From positions 174,964,005 through 174,993,422 of the forward strand of contig JBOZIK010000001.1 in NCBI GenBank assembly GCA_051453625.1: DNA of 29,418 bases, written 5' to 3'. The position numbers were made by a program, and so were the translations under genes. Of this stretch, positions 21,529 to 29,418 are shown in pieces; within the stretch, counting starts at the first letter, position 1, and every line of letters starts with the position of its first letter. The notes beneath the pieces were generated by a model. It had not been told where the DNA came from. It did no database searches and saw nothing but the letters and a program-made list of their open reading frames with translations. This DNA is from Welwitschia mirabilis (lineage: Eukaryota; Gnetophyta; Gnetopsida; Welwitschiales).

Positions 21529-22629
21529 GCCGTCAACTTACGTGTATTTGATAGGGTATTCTAAGTTTTTTTGTAGGTAAATTAGTAGATAAATGCTTAG
21601 TTCTCATGATAATAGAGAACTGGGATGAAAAAGATGAAAATATAAAATTTCCAAATAAATTATAAGCATTTTGCACAGATATGGATAATTGACATTTTAG
21701 ATAATGACTTTTGCAAGTAATAAAGTGATCGAACTGACTGAAAGTTAAGAAAAGACTATCATCCACCACATCGTCTGGACATCATTTATAGACAACATCT
21801 CTAAACTGATCGAGAAGACTTTACATGCAAATCACAGGTAGTACAACTATAACAAACAAGAACATCTAATTATCAGTCTGCATCGTCTCCTCTATCATTC
21901 GGATGACCGGAAAGATGACACTATTCTCTCACACTTTTACCGAATGTTCACCCATGTTGTTACCACTTCATTGCAACTTTTCTTTGCATGTTAGCTAGGG
22001 TTTTTTCTATACTCTTCTATGAGTTTTCCTTCCTTTTCTATCTATAAATAAGGGTCTCCTTCTTGATCCCTAATCATCTTCTATAGTACCTAACATACTT
22101 GTGACAGGAGATCTTGGAACCAGAGAACCATTCTGTGATTACAGAGAAACATTCCCTTAGTGTTGGCAGTGTTTCCTTCATTAATAAATGGCTACTTTGT
22201 AATATGAATGTTGCATGCTTTTTAATATGAATTATCTTCTTTTATATTCAATATATGCAGGAACTTATCCCTCATAGTTTATGTTATTTAAGATTTAGTA
22301 ACAGGTTTCTTTTGTTATATAGATTATGAGGGCAGCCTTTGTCAAAGTTGAGCATTAGTTTACGTGCATCTTTGTTTCTTTTCCTAGATTAGTTTTGTAT
22401 AAATATGTTTTATTTCAATTCCATGCATTGTAATTTATTTCAGTACATTAAAGTTACATAATTTTCTTTTGAAAGCAACTCTTTATTTTTCATACTTTAG
22501 CCTTCGACAGAATTATGACATTTTGGATCACTCCCCATCTATACTAGTGTTTTGTATTTATGTATATTAGTTGTGATTAACAGGATTCAGCTCAGGATGT
22601 AAAACATTGCATAAATACATGCTGCAACA
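21523..22629 (+). mobile_element. 5' LTR of the forward Athila-like element
   Basis: The right end is fixed by the tRNA-Asp priming site at 22633, giving a terminus ...gctgcaaca at 22629. The left end is proposed at tgttac (21523), an inverted match to that terminus, giving 1107 bp; because similarity to the interrupted minus element reaches about 21528, a start a little further right, such as tgtatttg at 21543, is possible. A TATA-like box is at 22041-22050 and transcription should begin about 30 bases later. The U3 carries GC-richer motifs (catcgtctggac at 21769, cattcggatgaccgg at 21896). R-U5 resembles that of the minus LTR. The 78-codon minus frame at 21533-21769 is chance. Confidence 0.7.
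22041..22050 (+). promoter_or_regulatory. TATA box of the forward LTR
   Basis: The sequence tctataaata followed by agggtctcc is a good TATA element for RNA polymerase II, about 590 bases before the LTR end, matching the position of tatctataaag in the minus-strand LTR. Confidence 0.55.
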
Positions 22630-22632
22630 TCT

Positions 22633-22650
22633 TGGCACCATTGTCAGGGA
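22633..22650 (+). other. Primer binding site, tRNA-Asp type
   Basis: The sequence TGGCACCATTGTCAGGGA, three bases after the LTR end, matches the tRNA-Asp site usual in Athila/Tat elements (TGGCGCCGTTGCCGGGGA) at 14 of 18 positions. All four differences are G-to-A or C-to-T, three of them in CpG. The 3' end of tRNA-Asp would prime minus-strand DNA synthesis here. It is less decayed than the equivalent site at 1635, in keeping with a younger element. Confidence 0.85.
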
Positions 22651-23100
22651 AGGCTGCTTGGAATTTGAGAGTTGTCATTACTTCAGTGGATATTCCGAAT
22701 GTTTGCTGCAGTAGTAGTGTACCAGTACTCTGTGAGTTTTTGATTTACTTTTTTCTCTTTTTGCTAACCTCTGACATCCCCTTCATCATCCAGACATTTC
22801 AATCGGATGACTGTCCCATTTTCTACTTTTTCTCTTTCTATGATTGTCTGTGTTTTCTGTTTCTATTGTCTAGATTATCGTCTGGACGACATACAAGATG
22901 ATAATTTTTTAGATCCTAAACTGAATGCTTAAAATCAGAACAAAGGAAAAATATCAGAGAGAGGATAATTCATTAGTAAAAATATCAGAGAAGGTTTGCT
23001 AATTTTTGAAATTAAAAATTAAAATAGCCTAGGTACGTAAGATTTAGAATTTCTTGCAATTTCTGATTTTAATTCTGTAGAAGAGTCTGATTTTGCTACC
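22651..23100 (+). other. Untranslated leader of the forward element
   Basis: This stretch lies between priming site and gag start. It has two GC-richer blocks: catcatccagacatttcaat then cggatgactgtccc (22784-22817), and atcgtctggacgac (22877-22890) followed by caagatgat. An 89-codon frame starting at 22632 overlaps it but is Ser/Phe-rich with no known domain, and I regard it as chance. A leader of this length is normal for the family and should hold packaging or dimerisation signals. Confidence 0.5.
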
Positions 23101-23157
23101 ATGTCAACCTCTAATCAAAAACAAAAATAACCTATATCTCCAAATCCATCCCCTGTC

Positions 23158-23257
23158 NNNNNNNNNNNNNNNNNNNNNNNNNNNNNNNNNNNNNNNNNNN
23201 NNNNNNNNNNNNNNNNNNNNNNNNNNNNNNNNNNNNNNNNNNNNNNNNNNNNNNNNN
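23158..23257. other. Assembly gap (100 N) between similar flanks
   Basis: A placeholder gap of exactly 100 N. About 90 bases before it and 85 bases after it are versions of one sequence, each holding atgtcaacctctaatcaaaa (23101 and 23302) and ending near cccatcccc. They differ by substitutions and a small indel, so two copies or haplotypes seem to have been joined. Confidence 0.8.
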
Positions 23258-23301
23258 ACTTTATAGAAGAAGTTGATTTTAATTTTGAAAAATCTGATAC
23301 C

Positions 23302-24231
23302 ATGTCAACCTCTAATCAAAAATAAAAATAACCTATCTCTCCAAACCCATCCCCAGTCATTGGAATCTATCTTCTACTCCTTCTCGACCAAATACTTGTG
23401 CCACTTTGAGAGGTCTTATCGCAACCAAGAAATATGAAATCCAAAACCCTTTCGACTTACCTCCTGGTGATGATGTAGAACTTAAAAACTTAAATGCTTA
23501 CCCTACCTTTAGTGCAGTTAAATGCTTACCATAACTTTAGTGGAGAACCTAATGAAGATCCTTTACAAGACATCACAGACATTGAACAACTTATTCTTAC
23601 TTTTGAAAATAATAAAAAGTGAATAACTAATAGAACCTATATGATTATCTTTCCCATGACCTTGAGAGATAAAGTAAAAATTTGGCTTAGAATGATTTCT
23701 CATAAGAGCCAGAAATCTTGGAGTTAAGTTTAAGAAGCCTTTATCAAGAGATTCATGAGCAAAACCACTATATGAAAACATAAGAAAGAAGTTACAAACT
23801 TCTAATAACTACCTAATGAAGACTATGCCTATGCTTATAAGCGATTCTTTGTTACTTTACATTCAAACCTTGTAGATGCCTTTTTTAAGGTAAAGTTAAT
23901 TTACTATTTCTATAGTGGATTAAATAGTCATACTAAGCAACTTGTATATTTTTCTTATGAAGGCAACCTCTTAAACCAAACTTTAGAAGATGATTAGAAA
24001 GTGTTGGAAGATTTAGTAGAAGTAAGTTAAACTTAGTCTAAACCCTCCTCTAGAGAAAACCAAATAGTAGGCCAAATCATTAAGGACTTAAAAGAAGTTA
24101 AGCACGAGAAAACTGAGACCAAAATAGAAAATGAACCAACTAGCATCATTAAAGATTTCATTTTTACTTTAGAGAAATATACCCAGATGATACTTAATGC
24201 TAAAGTGGCAATTGAGAAGAATGAAGTTATT
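23302..24231 (+). pseudogene. Forward Athila-like gag, decayed
   Basis: The likely start is ATG at 23302 (a second version sits at 23101 across the gap). Readable pieces in order: KYEIQNPFDLPPGDDVELKN (about 23430-23490), DITDIEQLILTFENNK, TYMIIFPMTLRDKVKIWLRM (23630-23695), EAFIKRFMSK, NYFYSGLN-like YYFYSGLNSHTKQLVYF (23902-23952) and NLLNQTLED. This is the Retrotrans_gag domain that builds the particle. Stops interrupt it, several at former Gln or Trp positions, and a 28-base duplication (units at 23491 and 23519) shifts the frame near the start. The 72-codon minus frame at 23563-23781 is a shadow. The C-terminal part with the zinc knuckle falls in the next gap. Confidence 0.8.
23491..23542 (+). 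repeat. 28-base tandem duplication inside gag
   Basis: taaatgcttaccctaccttt plus agtg (23491-23514) is repeated as taaatgcttaccataacttt plus agtg (23519-23542), 28 bases apart. The minus-strand gag has the unit once. As 28 is not a multiple of three, it shifts the gag frame. Confidence 0.7.
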
Positions 24232-24425
24232 NNNNNNNNNNNNNNNNNNNNNNNNNNNNNNNNNNNNNNNNNNNNNNNNNNNNNNNNNNNNNNNNNNNNN
24301 NNNNNNNNNNNNNNNNNNNNNNNNNNNNNNNNNNNNNNNNNNNNNNNNNNNNNNNNNNNNNNNNNNNNNNNNNNNNNNNNNNNNNNNNNNNNNNNNNNNN
24401 NNNNNNNNNNNNNNNNNNNNNNNNN
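24232..24425. other. Assembly gap (194 N), hides the gag zinc knuckle
   Basis: A sized gap. In the second copy, the homologous interval (26255 to about 26448) is about 194 bases and contains the CCHC knuckle, so the size estimate agrees. Reading frames drawn through the N run are meaningless. Confidence 0.9.
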
Positions 24426-26013
24426 TAGAAACTTCCAAACATCTTATCCTAACTTTCAGCCTTTCATAAGTCAATTTGAAAATCCAAACTTTTAACTTAA
24501 TCATCTGAATAACTCAGTGAGCCCTTCCAACTACCAAAACCATAGTTATTCTCTTGGGAATTCTATTGAGGAGTTAAGAAAAACTCAAGAGAAGATAAAC
24601 GCAAACATAAAAAATCTTGTGAACATTCTACAACAAACCATGTTTGTCAATCAAAGACCATAAGGGACCCTTGCCACTCAACCTTTACTGAAATATAACG
24701 AAGTATGAAAAGATTGTAAGGTAATGATAAGGAGTGGAAATGATACAACTTCCCCTACTCATGAGGCTTCAACTTCCCAAAATGACAAGAACAATGAGGA
24801 AGAAAACATAGAAATCTTAGAAAATCATTCCTTCCCTTCTTCACTTAGTAACAAAAAAGAAAGATCCTTCACAAAAGAAACCTACTACCTCATTGCTTAA
24901 TAGGCTTAACACAAACCTCATCTTTGATAATCATTTGAAATCCTTAATGAAAAATATAAGCATTAACTTATCTTTTTGGAGACTTTTGCAAGAGAACCAC
25001 AAATACTCTAAGTTATGGAAAGACCTAATAAGAATAAAACAAAAATGAACCATCCCTAGTAAAGTATTTCTAGCTCAATCCATTAGTACCTTGATTTCTA
25101 ATAAGTGTTCAAAATTTAAAGATCTAAGGGCAGCAACTATTAGTGTCACTTTAGAGGGAAATCGAAGAATTATGAAAGCCTTGATAAACATAGGAGCTAG
25201 TGTCAACATTATGCCCTTGCACATCTGTCAACATCTTAGTTTGGAAGAAAGAGTAGAACCTACATGAGTTATCTTGGAGTTAGCTAACACATCTATGAAG
25301 AAACCTTTAGGTATAATCAAGGACTTGGTCATTCAGATAGAAGAAGCTTTCTACCCTATAGATGTAGTCATTCTAGAAGTTAAGCATCAAGGTGGATATC
25401 CCCTGCTTCTAGGTAGATATTTTTGTGTAATATCCTATTGCATCATAGACATAAGGACTGGATTGATAAAAATGTCATTTTGGAAATAAATAATTTTCAA
25501 TAAGAGTCTTTGATGCAGTTAAAAAATATTTAGACAATAATTTAGGATTAGAGGAAGAAATAAAAACAACCCTATTTTTACAGCACTGTCCACTTGAGGA
25601 GAGATGGTCCATGCTTCATGAGCCAATATTATTTGATGATCACACGAAAATAGAATACCTTTATATGCTTAACAAACAACTTAAGTTTGACCATCTATTC
25701 ACTGAGTTTTCTGATCTGATAAGGAATAAAACTGAGCCTACAACTTATTTTGAAGTCTGAGAGACCAATAACCCTAAGAATTCTTATCATGAAATCAATT
25801 GTCCATAATTGACATCTGGATGATAGTTCAAGATGATAATCAACTTTCCTGAAAATTCTTCTCAAACTAGAGGTCTGAACATTAACCTAAATCTAAAACC
25901 TCTAAGCAGTGGACTAAAATACATTTTTCTAAATAGAAATCTAAATAAACCTTTGATTATCAACAAAAATATCTCACCTCAATAAGAATTCGATCTCAAC
26001 TCTCTTTTAGATT
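24426..26013 (+). pseudogene. Forward element: gag end, protease and linker (first copy)
   Basis: After an Asn/Gln-rich gag tail comes the aspartic protease. ALINIGASVNIMPLHICQHL (25175-25235) is the active-site region; the family has Asp-x-Gly-Ala-Ser, and the Asp codon is AAC (Asn) at 25187-25189, so the enzyme would be dead. A TGA follows at 25265. A 71-codon open piece (25274-25489) reads MELANTSMKKPLGIIKDLVI and later GGYPLLLGRYF, the flap and Leu-Leu-Gly-Arg region. The linker with FLQH and ERW follows. Similarity to the second copy starts at about 24091 and continues to the gap. Protease would cut the polyprotein into gag and pol parts. Confidence 0.8.
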
Positions 26014-26113
26014 NNNNNNNNNNNNNNNNNNNNNNNNNNNNNNNNNNNNNNNNNNNNNNNNNNNNNNNNNNNNNNNNNNNNNNNNNNNNNNNNNNNNNNN
26101 NNNNNNNNNNNNN
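26014..26113. other. Assembly gap (100 N) between copies
   Basis: A placeholder gap. Left of it the element has reached the linker before RT; right of it the sequence jumps back to the gag tail. See the duplication entries. Confidence 0.9.
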
Positions 26114-28020
26114 AAAGAAGTCAAACACAAGAAAGCTGTAACAAAAATAGAACATGAACCAATTAGCATCATTAAGGATTTTACATCTACTTTAGAGAAA
26201 TATACCCAATTGATCCTTAATGCTAAAGTAATAACTGAGAAAAATTAACTCATTGTTCCAACTTGTGATTTATGCGAGGATAGTTATCACATTACAAAAG
26301 AGTGTCCTTTACTTCCTACATGTAAAGAGAGAATTTATGAAAAAGTTTGTGCTTTGAATCAAGAACCCTCCAACTACACTCAAATTATAACCAAAGACAA
26401 GTCCCCAATCACAATTTTCAACATAGGATGAATGAACAACCTAATAATTTTCAAACACATCATCATAACTCCCAACCTTAACAAAATAGATTTGAACATC
26501 AAAACTTTCAATCCAACTATCAAAATAACATGGCAAGCCCTTATAACTCACAAAACTATAGTGATCCTCTTAGGAATTCTATCAAGGAATTGAGAAAAAC
26601 CTAAGAGAAGACAAATGAAAACATAGAAAATCTAGTAAACATTCTACAACAAACCATGCTTATCAACCAAAGACCACAAGAAACCCTTACCACTCAACCT
26701 TTACCAAACCCTAATGAAGTCATAAAAAATTGTAAGGTGGTGACAAGGAATAAAAATGACACTCATGAGGCTTTAACTTCTGAAAATGATAAAAATGATG
26801 AGGAATAGGACATAAAAATCCTAAAAAAACATTCCTTTCCTTCTTCACTTAGCAACAAAAAAAAAAGGTTAGTCTAAAAAAAAAACCTACTACTCCATGG
26901 CTTAATAGGCTTAACATAAACGACATCTTTGATGATCATTAGAAAGCCTTAATACAAAACATGAGCATCAACTTATCTTTTTGGAGACTTTTTCAAGAGA
27001 ACCCCAAATACTTTAAGCTATGAAAAGACCTAATAAGAAGGAATAAAAATGAACCATCCCTAGTAAATCCTTCCTAGCTTAATCCATTAGTAACTTGATT
27101 TCCAAGAAGTATCCAAAATTTAAAGATCCAGGGGTAGCAACTGTTAGTATCACTTTAGAGGGAAACTAAAGAATTAAGAAAGTCTTGATAGAGATAGGAG
27201 TTAGTGTCAACATTATACCTTTGCACATATGTCAATGTCTTGATTTAGAAGAAAGAGTAGAACCTACATGAGTTATCTTGGAGTTAGCCGACACATTTTT
27301 GAAGAAACCTTTAGGGATGATCAAGGACTTAGTCATTTAGATGGAGGAAGCTTTCTATCTAATAGATGTAGTCATTCTAGAAGTTAAGCATCAAGGTGGA
27401 TATCCCCTACTTCTAGGTAGAGCTTTCTATGCAATAGCCCATTGCATCATAGATATAAAAACTGGATTAATGAAGTGTCATTTTAGAAATAAATAATTTT
27501 CAATAAGAGTATTTGATGTAGTCAAAAAATACTTAGGTAATGATTTAGGATTGGAGGAAGAAATAAAACTAATCCTATTTTTATAGCACCATCCATTTGA
27601 GAGGAGATGATCCATGCTTTATAAGTCAACCTTATTTGATGATCACATAAAAGTAGAATACCTTTATGTGTTTAACAACTAACTTGATTTTGAGCATCCC
27701 TCCACTGATTTTCTAATCTAATGAGGAGTAAAACTAGGTCTGTAACCTATTTTAAAGTCCAAAAGACTAATAACCTTGAGAATTATTATTTTAAAATCAG
27801 TCATTCACAACTAACCTCCGGACAATAGTCCGAGATGATAGATAATTTTCATGAAAATTATTTTGAAACCAGAGGTCTGAATCTTAACCTAAACCTAAAA
27901 CCTCTAAGAAGTGGACTAAAATATATTTTTCTAAATAGAGATCTGAATAAACCTTTGATTATCAACAAAAATCTCTTACCTTAATAAGACTCTGATCTCA
28001 TTTCTATTTTAGAGTCAAAA
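26114..28020 (+). pseudogene. Forward element: gag zinc knuckle, protease and linker (second copy)
   Basis: The piece CDLCEDSYHITKEC at 26264-26305 is an intact CCHC knuckle (Cys-x2-Cys-x4-His-x4-Cys), the nucleic-acid-binding end of gag, followed by PLLPTCKE. The protease active-site region reads IEIGVSVNIIPLHICQ, with GAG (Glu) at 27191-27193 where the family has Asp, so this copy is dead at the same catalytic position but by a different change. GGYPLLLGRAFYAIAHCIID (27397-27456) is the flap and following strand. The TGA at 27269-27271 is shared with copy 1. The linker continues with KYLGNDLGLEEE and leads directly into RT at about 28020. Confidence 0.8.
26264..26305 (+). other. Intact CCHC zinc knuckle in the gag remnant
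   Basis: All four ligands are present in Cys-x2-Cys-x4-His-x4-Cys spacing. It is the best preserved of the knuckles; the minus-strand element (16741-16782) has lost His and the last Cys. Confidence 0.8.
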
Positions 28021-28758
28021 GTTTATGCATTTTCTTGGTTCCACAATGATCTATTAGCCACTCTCACTTCCATCGTGCAAGAAAAAATCTACCTCAAAGA
28101 AAATTCCAAACCTGTGAGGTAACCCCAATGTAGACTAAATCTAGCCCTAAAGAAAATTGTAAAAGATGAAATCATAAAACTTATGAATGCTACAATCATC
28201 TACTCCATTGCTAATAGTGAGTGGGTTAGCGCCTTGACGATAGTACCTAAAAAGGATTGGAAATGGCGTATGTGCATATATTTTCGTAAGCTAAATGAGG
28301 TAACCAAAAAAGACCATTGTTCTTTACCTTTTCTTGATTAAATTTTTGATAGTATTTAAGACATGCTTTCTACTATTTTCTTGATGGTTATAGTAGGTAC
28401 AATCAAATTTGCATGGCCCTTGAAAACCAACACAAAACTACTTTCACTTCTCTTTTTGGCTCCTTTGCCTTTAGATGCATGCCTTCTGAACTTTGTAATG
28501 CTCCCAGTACCTTTTAGCGTGCTATGATGGGTATTTTTTCTGATATTCTTGAGGATTCCATTGAGATTTTCATGGATGACTTCTCTATTTATTCCAAAAC
28601 CTTTGAACAAATCTTAGATCATTTAAAAAAGTTCTTAGATTGATACATTACTAGTGGCCTCCACTTGAGTTAAGAAAAGAGTCATTTTCTTATAGAGAGT
28701 GGCATTATTTTAGGTCACTACATTTCTCAAGAGGGGATTAAGATGGATGCTTCTAAAG
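28021..28758 (+). pseudogene. Forward Athila-like reverse transcriptase, decayed
   Basis: In one frame from 28021: YAFSWFHNDLL, then KPVR and PQ around a TAA at 28120, then SEWVSALTIVPKKD, WRMCIYFRKLNEVTKKDH and LPFLD with a TAA at 28339. A frameshift follows, and from 28377 the next frame reads FLDGYSRYNQI, FGSFAFRCMP, CNAPSTF, a TAG at 28515, then FMDD at 28569-28580 (the catalytic Asp pair, intact) and SHFLIESGIILGHYIS. Motif order and wording are those of Athila-lineage Ty3 RTs. The two frames and several stops make it inactive. The 84-codon minus frame at 28356-28610 is a shadow of this domain. Confidence 0.9.
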
Positions 28759-28787
28759 NNNNNNNNNNNNNNNNNNNNNNNNNNNNN
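28759..28787. other. Assembly gap (29 N) inside RT-RNase H connection
   Basis: A short sized gap between MDASK and NLSPPTNIK. The reading frame is the same on both sides when the N are counted, and the family spacing fits a gap of about this size. Confidence 0.85.
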
Positions 28788-29418
28788 CAAAATCTTAGTC
28801 CTCCTACTAATATTAAATAGGTTAGATCTTTCCTTAGTTATTTTGGTTTTTACTATTAATTCATTCGTGATTATGCTTCTATTTACAAACTCCTTTACTT
28901 GTTACTTGAGAAAGATGTGAAATTCGAATGGAATAAACCTTGTCAAACTGCTTTCGGTAGGCTTAAATAGAGATTATTTGATGCTCCTATAGTAACGGGA
29001 CCCAATTGGGCACTTGACTTTGAGCTTATGTGTGATGCTTAGTAATTTTTCTATGGGTGGGTTCTTTATTAAAAATATGAGAAAGACTTCAAAGGCATAT
29101 TTTACCATAGTAAGATATTGTCTAGAGCTCAAATGAATTACACTACTATTGAAAAAGAAATGTTTGCTATCATATTTTTCCTTAACTCTCTTTCACACTA
29201 TCTTTTAGGTTTTTACATGAATGTTTACACTGATCATGCTGCCATTTATTACCTCATAACTAAGAAAGACTCTAGTTCCTGTTTGACTAGATGGATCCTT
29301 CTTATGAAAGAATTCAATTTAACCATCATAGATAAAACTAGGAAGCACAATTCTATTGCCTATCACTTATCTTGGCTTCCTTCTCTTCTAGATGAAATTC
29401 TCATTGATGATACCTTTC
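28788..29418 (+). pseudogene. Forward element RT connection and RNase H, partial at window edge
   Basis: One frame runs to the window end: NLSPPTNIK, TAG, VRSFLSYFGFYY, then LLEKDVKFEW, ALDFELMCDA followed by two stops, then FYHSKILSRAQMNYTTIEKE, VYTDHAAIYYLITKKD, TRWILLMKEFNLTI and IAYHLSWLPS. These are the connection domain and the RNase H that removes the RNA template. Catalytic Asp of CDA, Glu of TIEKE and Asp of YTDH remain; the last conserved Asp (family Ala-Asp-His-Leu) is Tyr here. Frame is kept over 630 bases although stops occur. Integrase and the 3' LTR would lie beyond the window. Confidence 0.9.

Larger units (their letters stand above)
24091..26013 (+). repeat. Direct duplication, copy 1 (partner 26114-28020)
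   Basis: This segment and 26114-28020 are the same gag-tail, protease and linker region, in the same orientation, differing by many substitutions and small indels (by eye in the high eighties percent identity). Copy 1 ends exactly at a 100-N placeholder gap and copy 2 begins exactly after it, so whether the duplication is real is open. Confidence 0.8.

Noticed and set aside
22632-22901. 89-codon frame starting at the priming site of the forward element
   Set aside because: The start codon position is dictated by the tRNA-Asp site and the rest is untranslated leader; Ser/Phe-rich with no known domain.
24169-24504. Several long frames of 71-111 codons around 24.2-24.5 kb
   Set aside because: They are open only because they cross 194 N; the real content there is gag.
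25274-25489. 71-codon frame as an independent small gene
   Set aside because: It is an internal piece of the retrotransposon protease, in frame with the active-site region upstream; its Met is a chance internal one after a TGA.
1-29418. tRNA, rRNA, CRISPR, organelle insert or bacterial-type operon
   Set aside because: I looked for conserved stems and TTCGA-type arms, regularly spaced repeats and GC-richer coding blocks and saw none; dispersed motif copies are not regularly spaced.

Overview
This window looks like intergenic repeat DNA from a plant nuclear genome. It is strongly AT-rich and has assembly gaps. I found no intact host gene, tRNA, rRNA or CRISPR array. Almost everything recognisable is decayed retrotransposon: Ty3/gypsy elements of the Athila/Tat type (priming site complementary to tRNA-Asp, Athila-like gag, protease, RT and RNase H) and two L1-type LINEs. 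The combination of Athila/Tat elements with plant-style L1 LINEs is the reason for calling a plant. I cannot name the species.

Layout, left to right. (1) 642-1652: a candidate forward LTR with TATA box and a decayed Asp priming site, followed by a poorly preserved internal region to about 4.2 kb with one short stretch resembling the segment before a Ty3 reverse transcriptase. (2) About 4.2-5.1 kb: nothing identifiable. (3) About 5.1-11.97 kb, minus strand: an older LINE (CCHC knuckle, endonuclease, RT) split inside its endonuclease by a younger 5'-truncated LINE at 9179-11128 whose poly(A) tail is the T run at 9179-9190. (4) 11973-18086, minus strand: a Ty3-type element with a long LTR (11973-14218), polypurine tract, about 1.1 kb of non-coding sequence, protease-linker and gag, but no RT, RNase H or integrase: a probable non-autonomous derivative. 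(5) 18087-21528: an inverted copy of its LTR U3 (18234-19815), a palindrome centred near the polypurine tract, and a second copy of the 3' internal part. (6) From about 21523: a forward Athila-like element (LTR, TATA, Asp PBS, leader, gag, protease, RT, RNase H) that runs off the right edge and appears to be inserted into the second minus-strand copy.

The forward and minus elements are relatives: their gag, protease and linker translations align, and the minus 5' leader resembles the forward leader. The forward element has stops and frameshifts in every domain; many stops fall where the family has Gln, Arg or Trp, which fits C-to-T/G-to-A decay of methylated repeats.

The assembly is doubtful in places. 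Three gaps are exactly 100 N, and each is flanked by sequence present on both sides (about 107 bp, 85 bp and 1.9 kb). At least one is a false duplication, and the apparent tandem gag-protease duplication at 24.1-28.0 kb may be a scaffolding product. Identity figures are by-eye impressions, not computed alignments.
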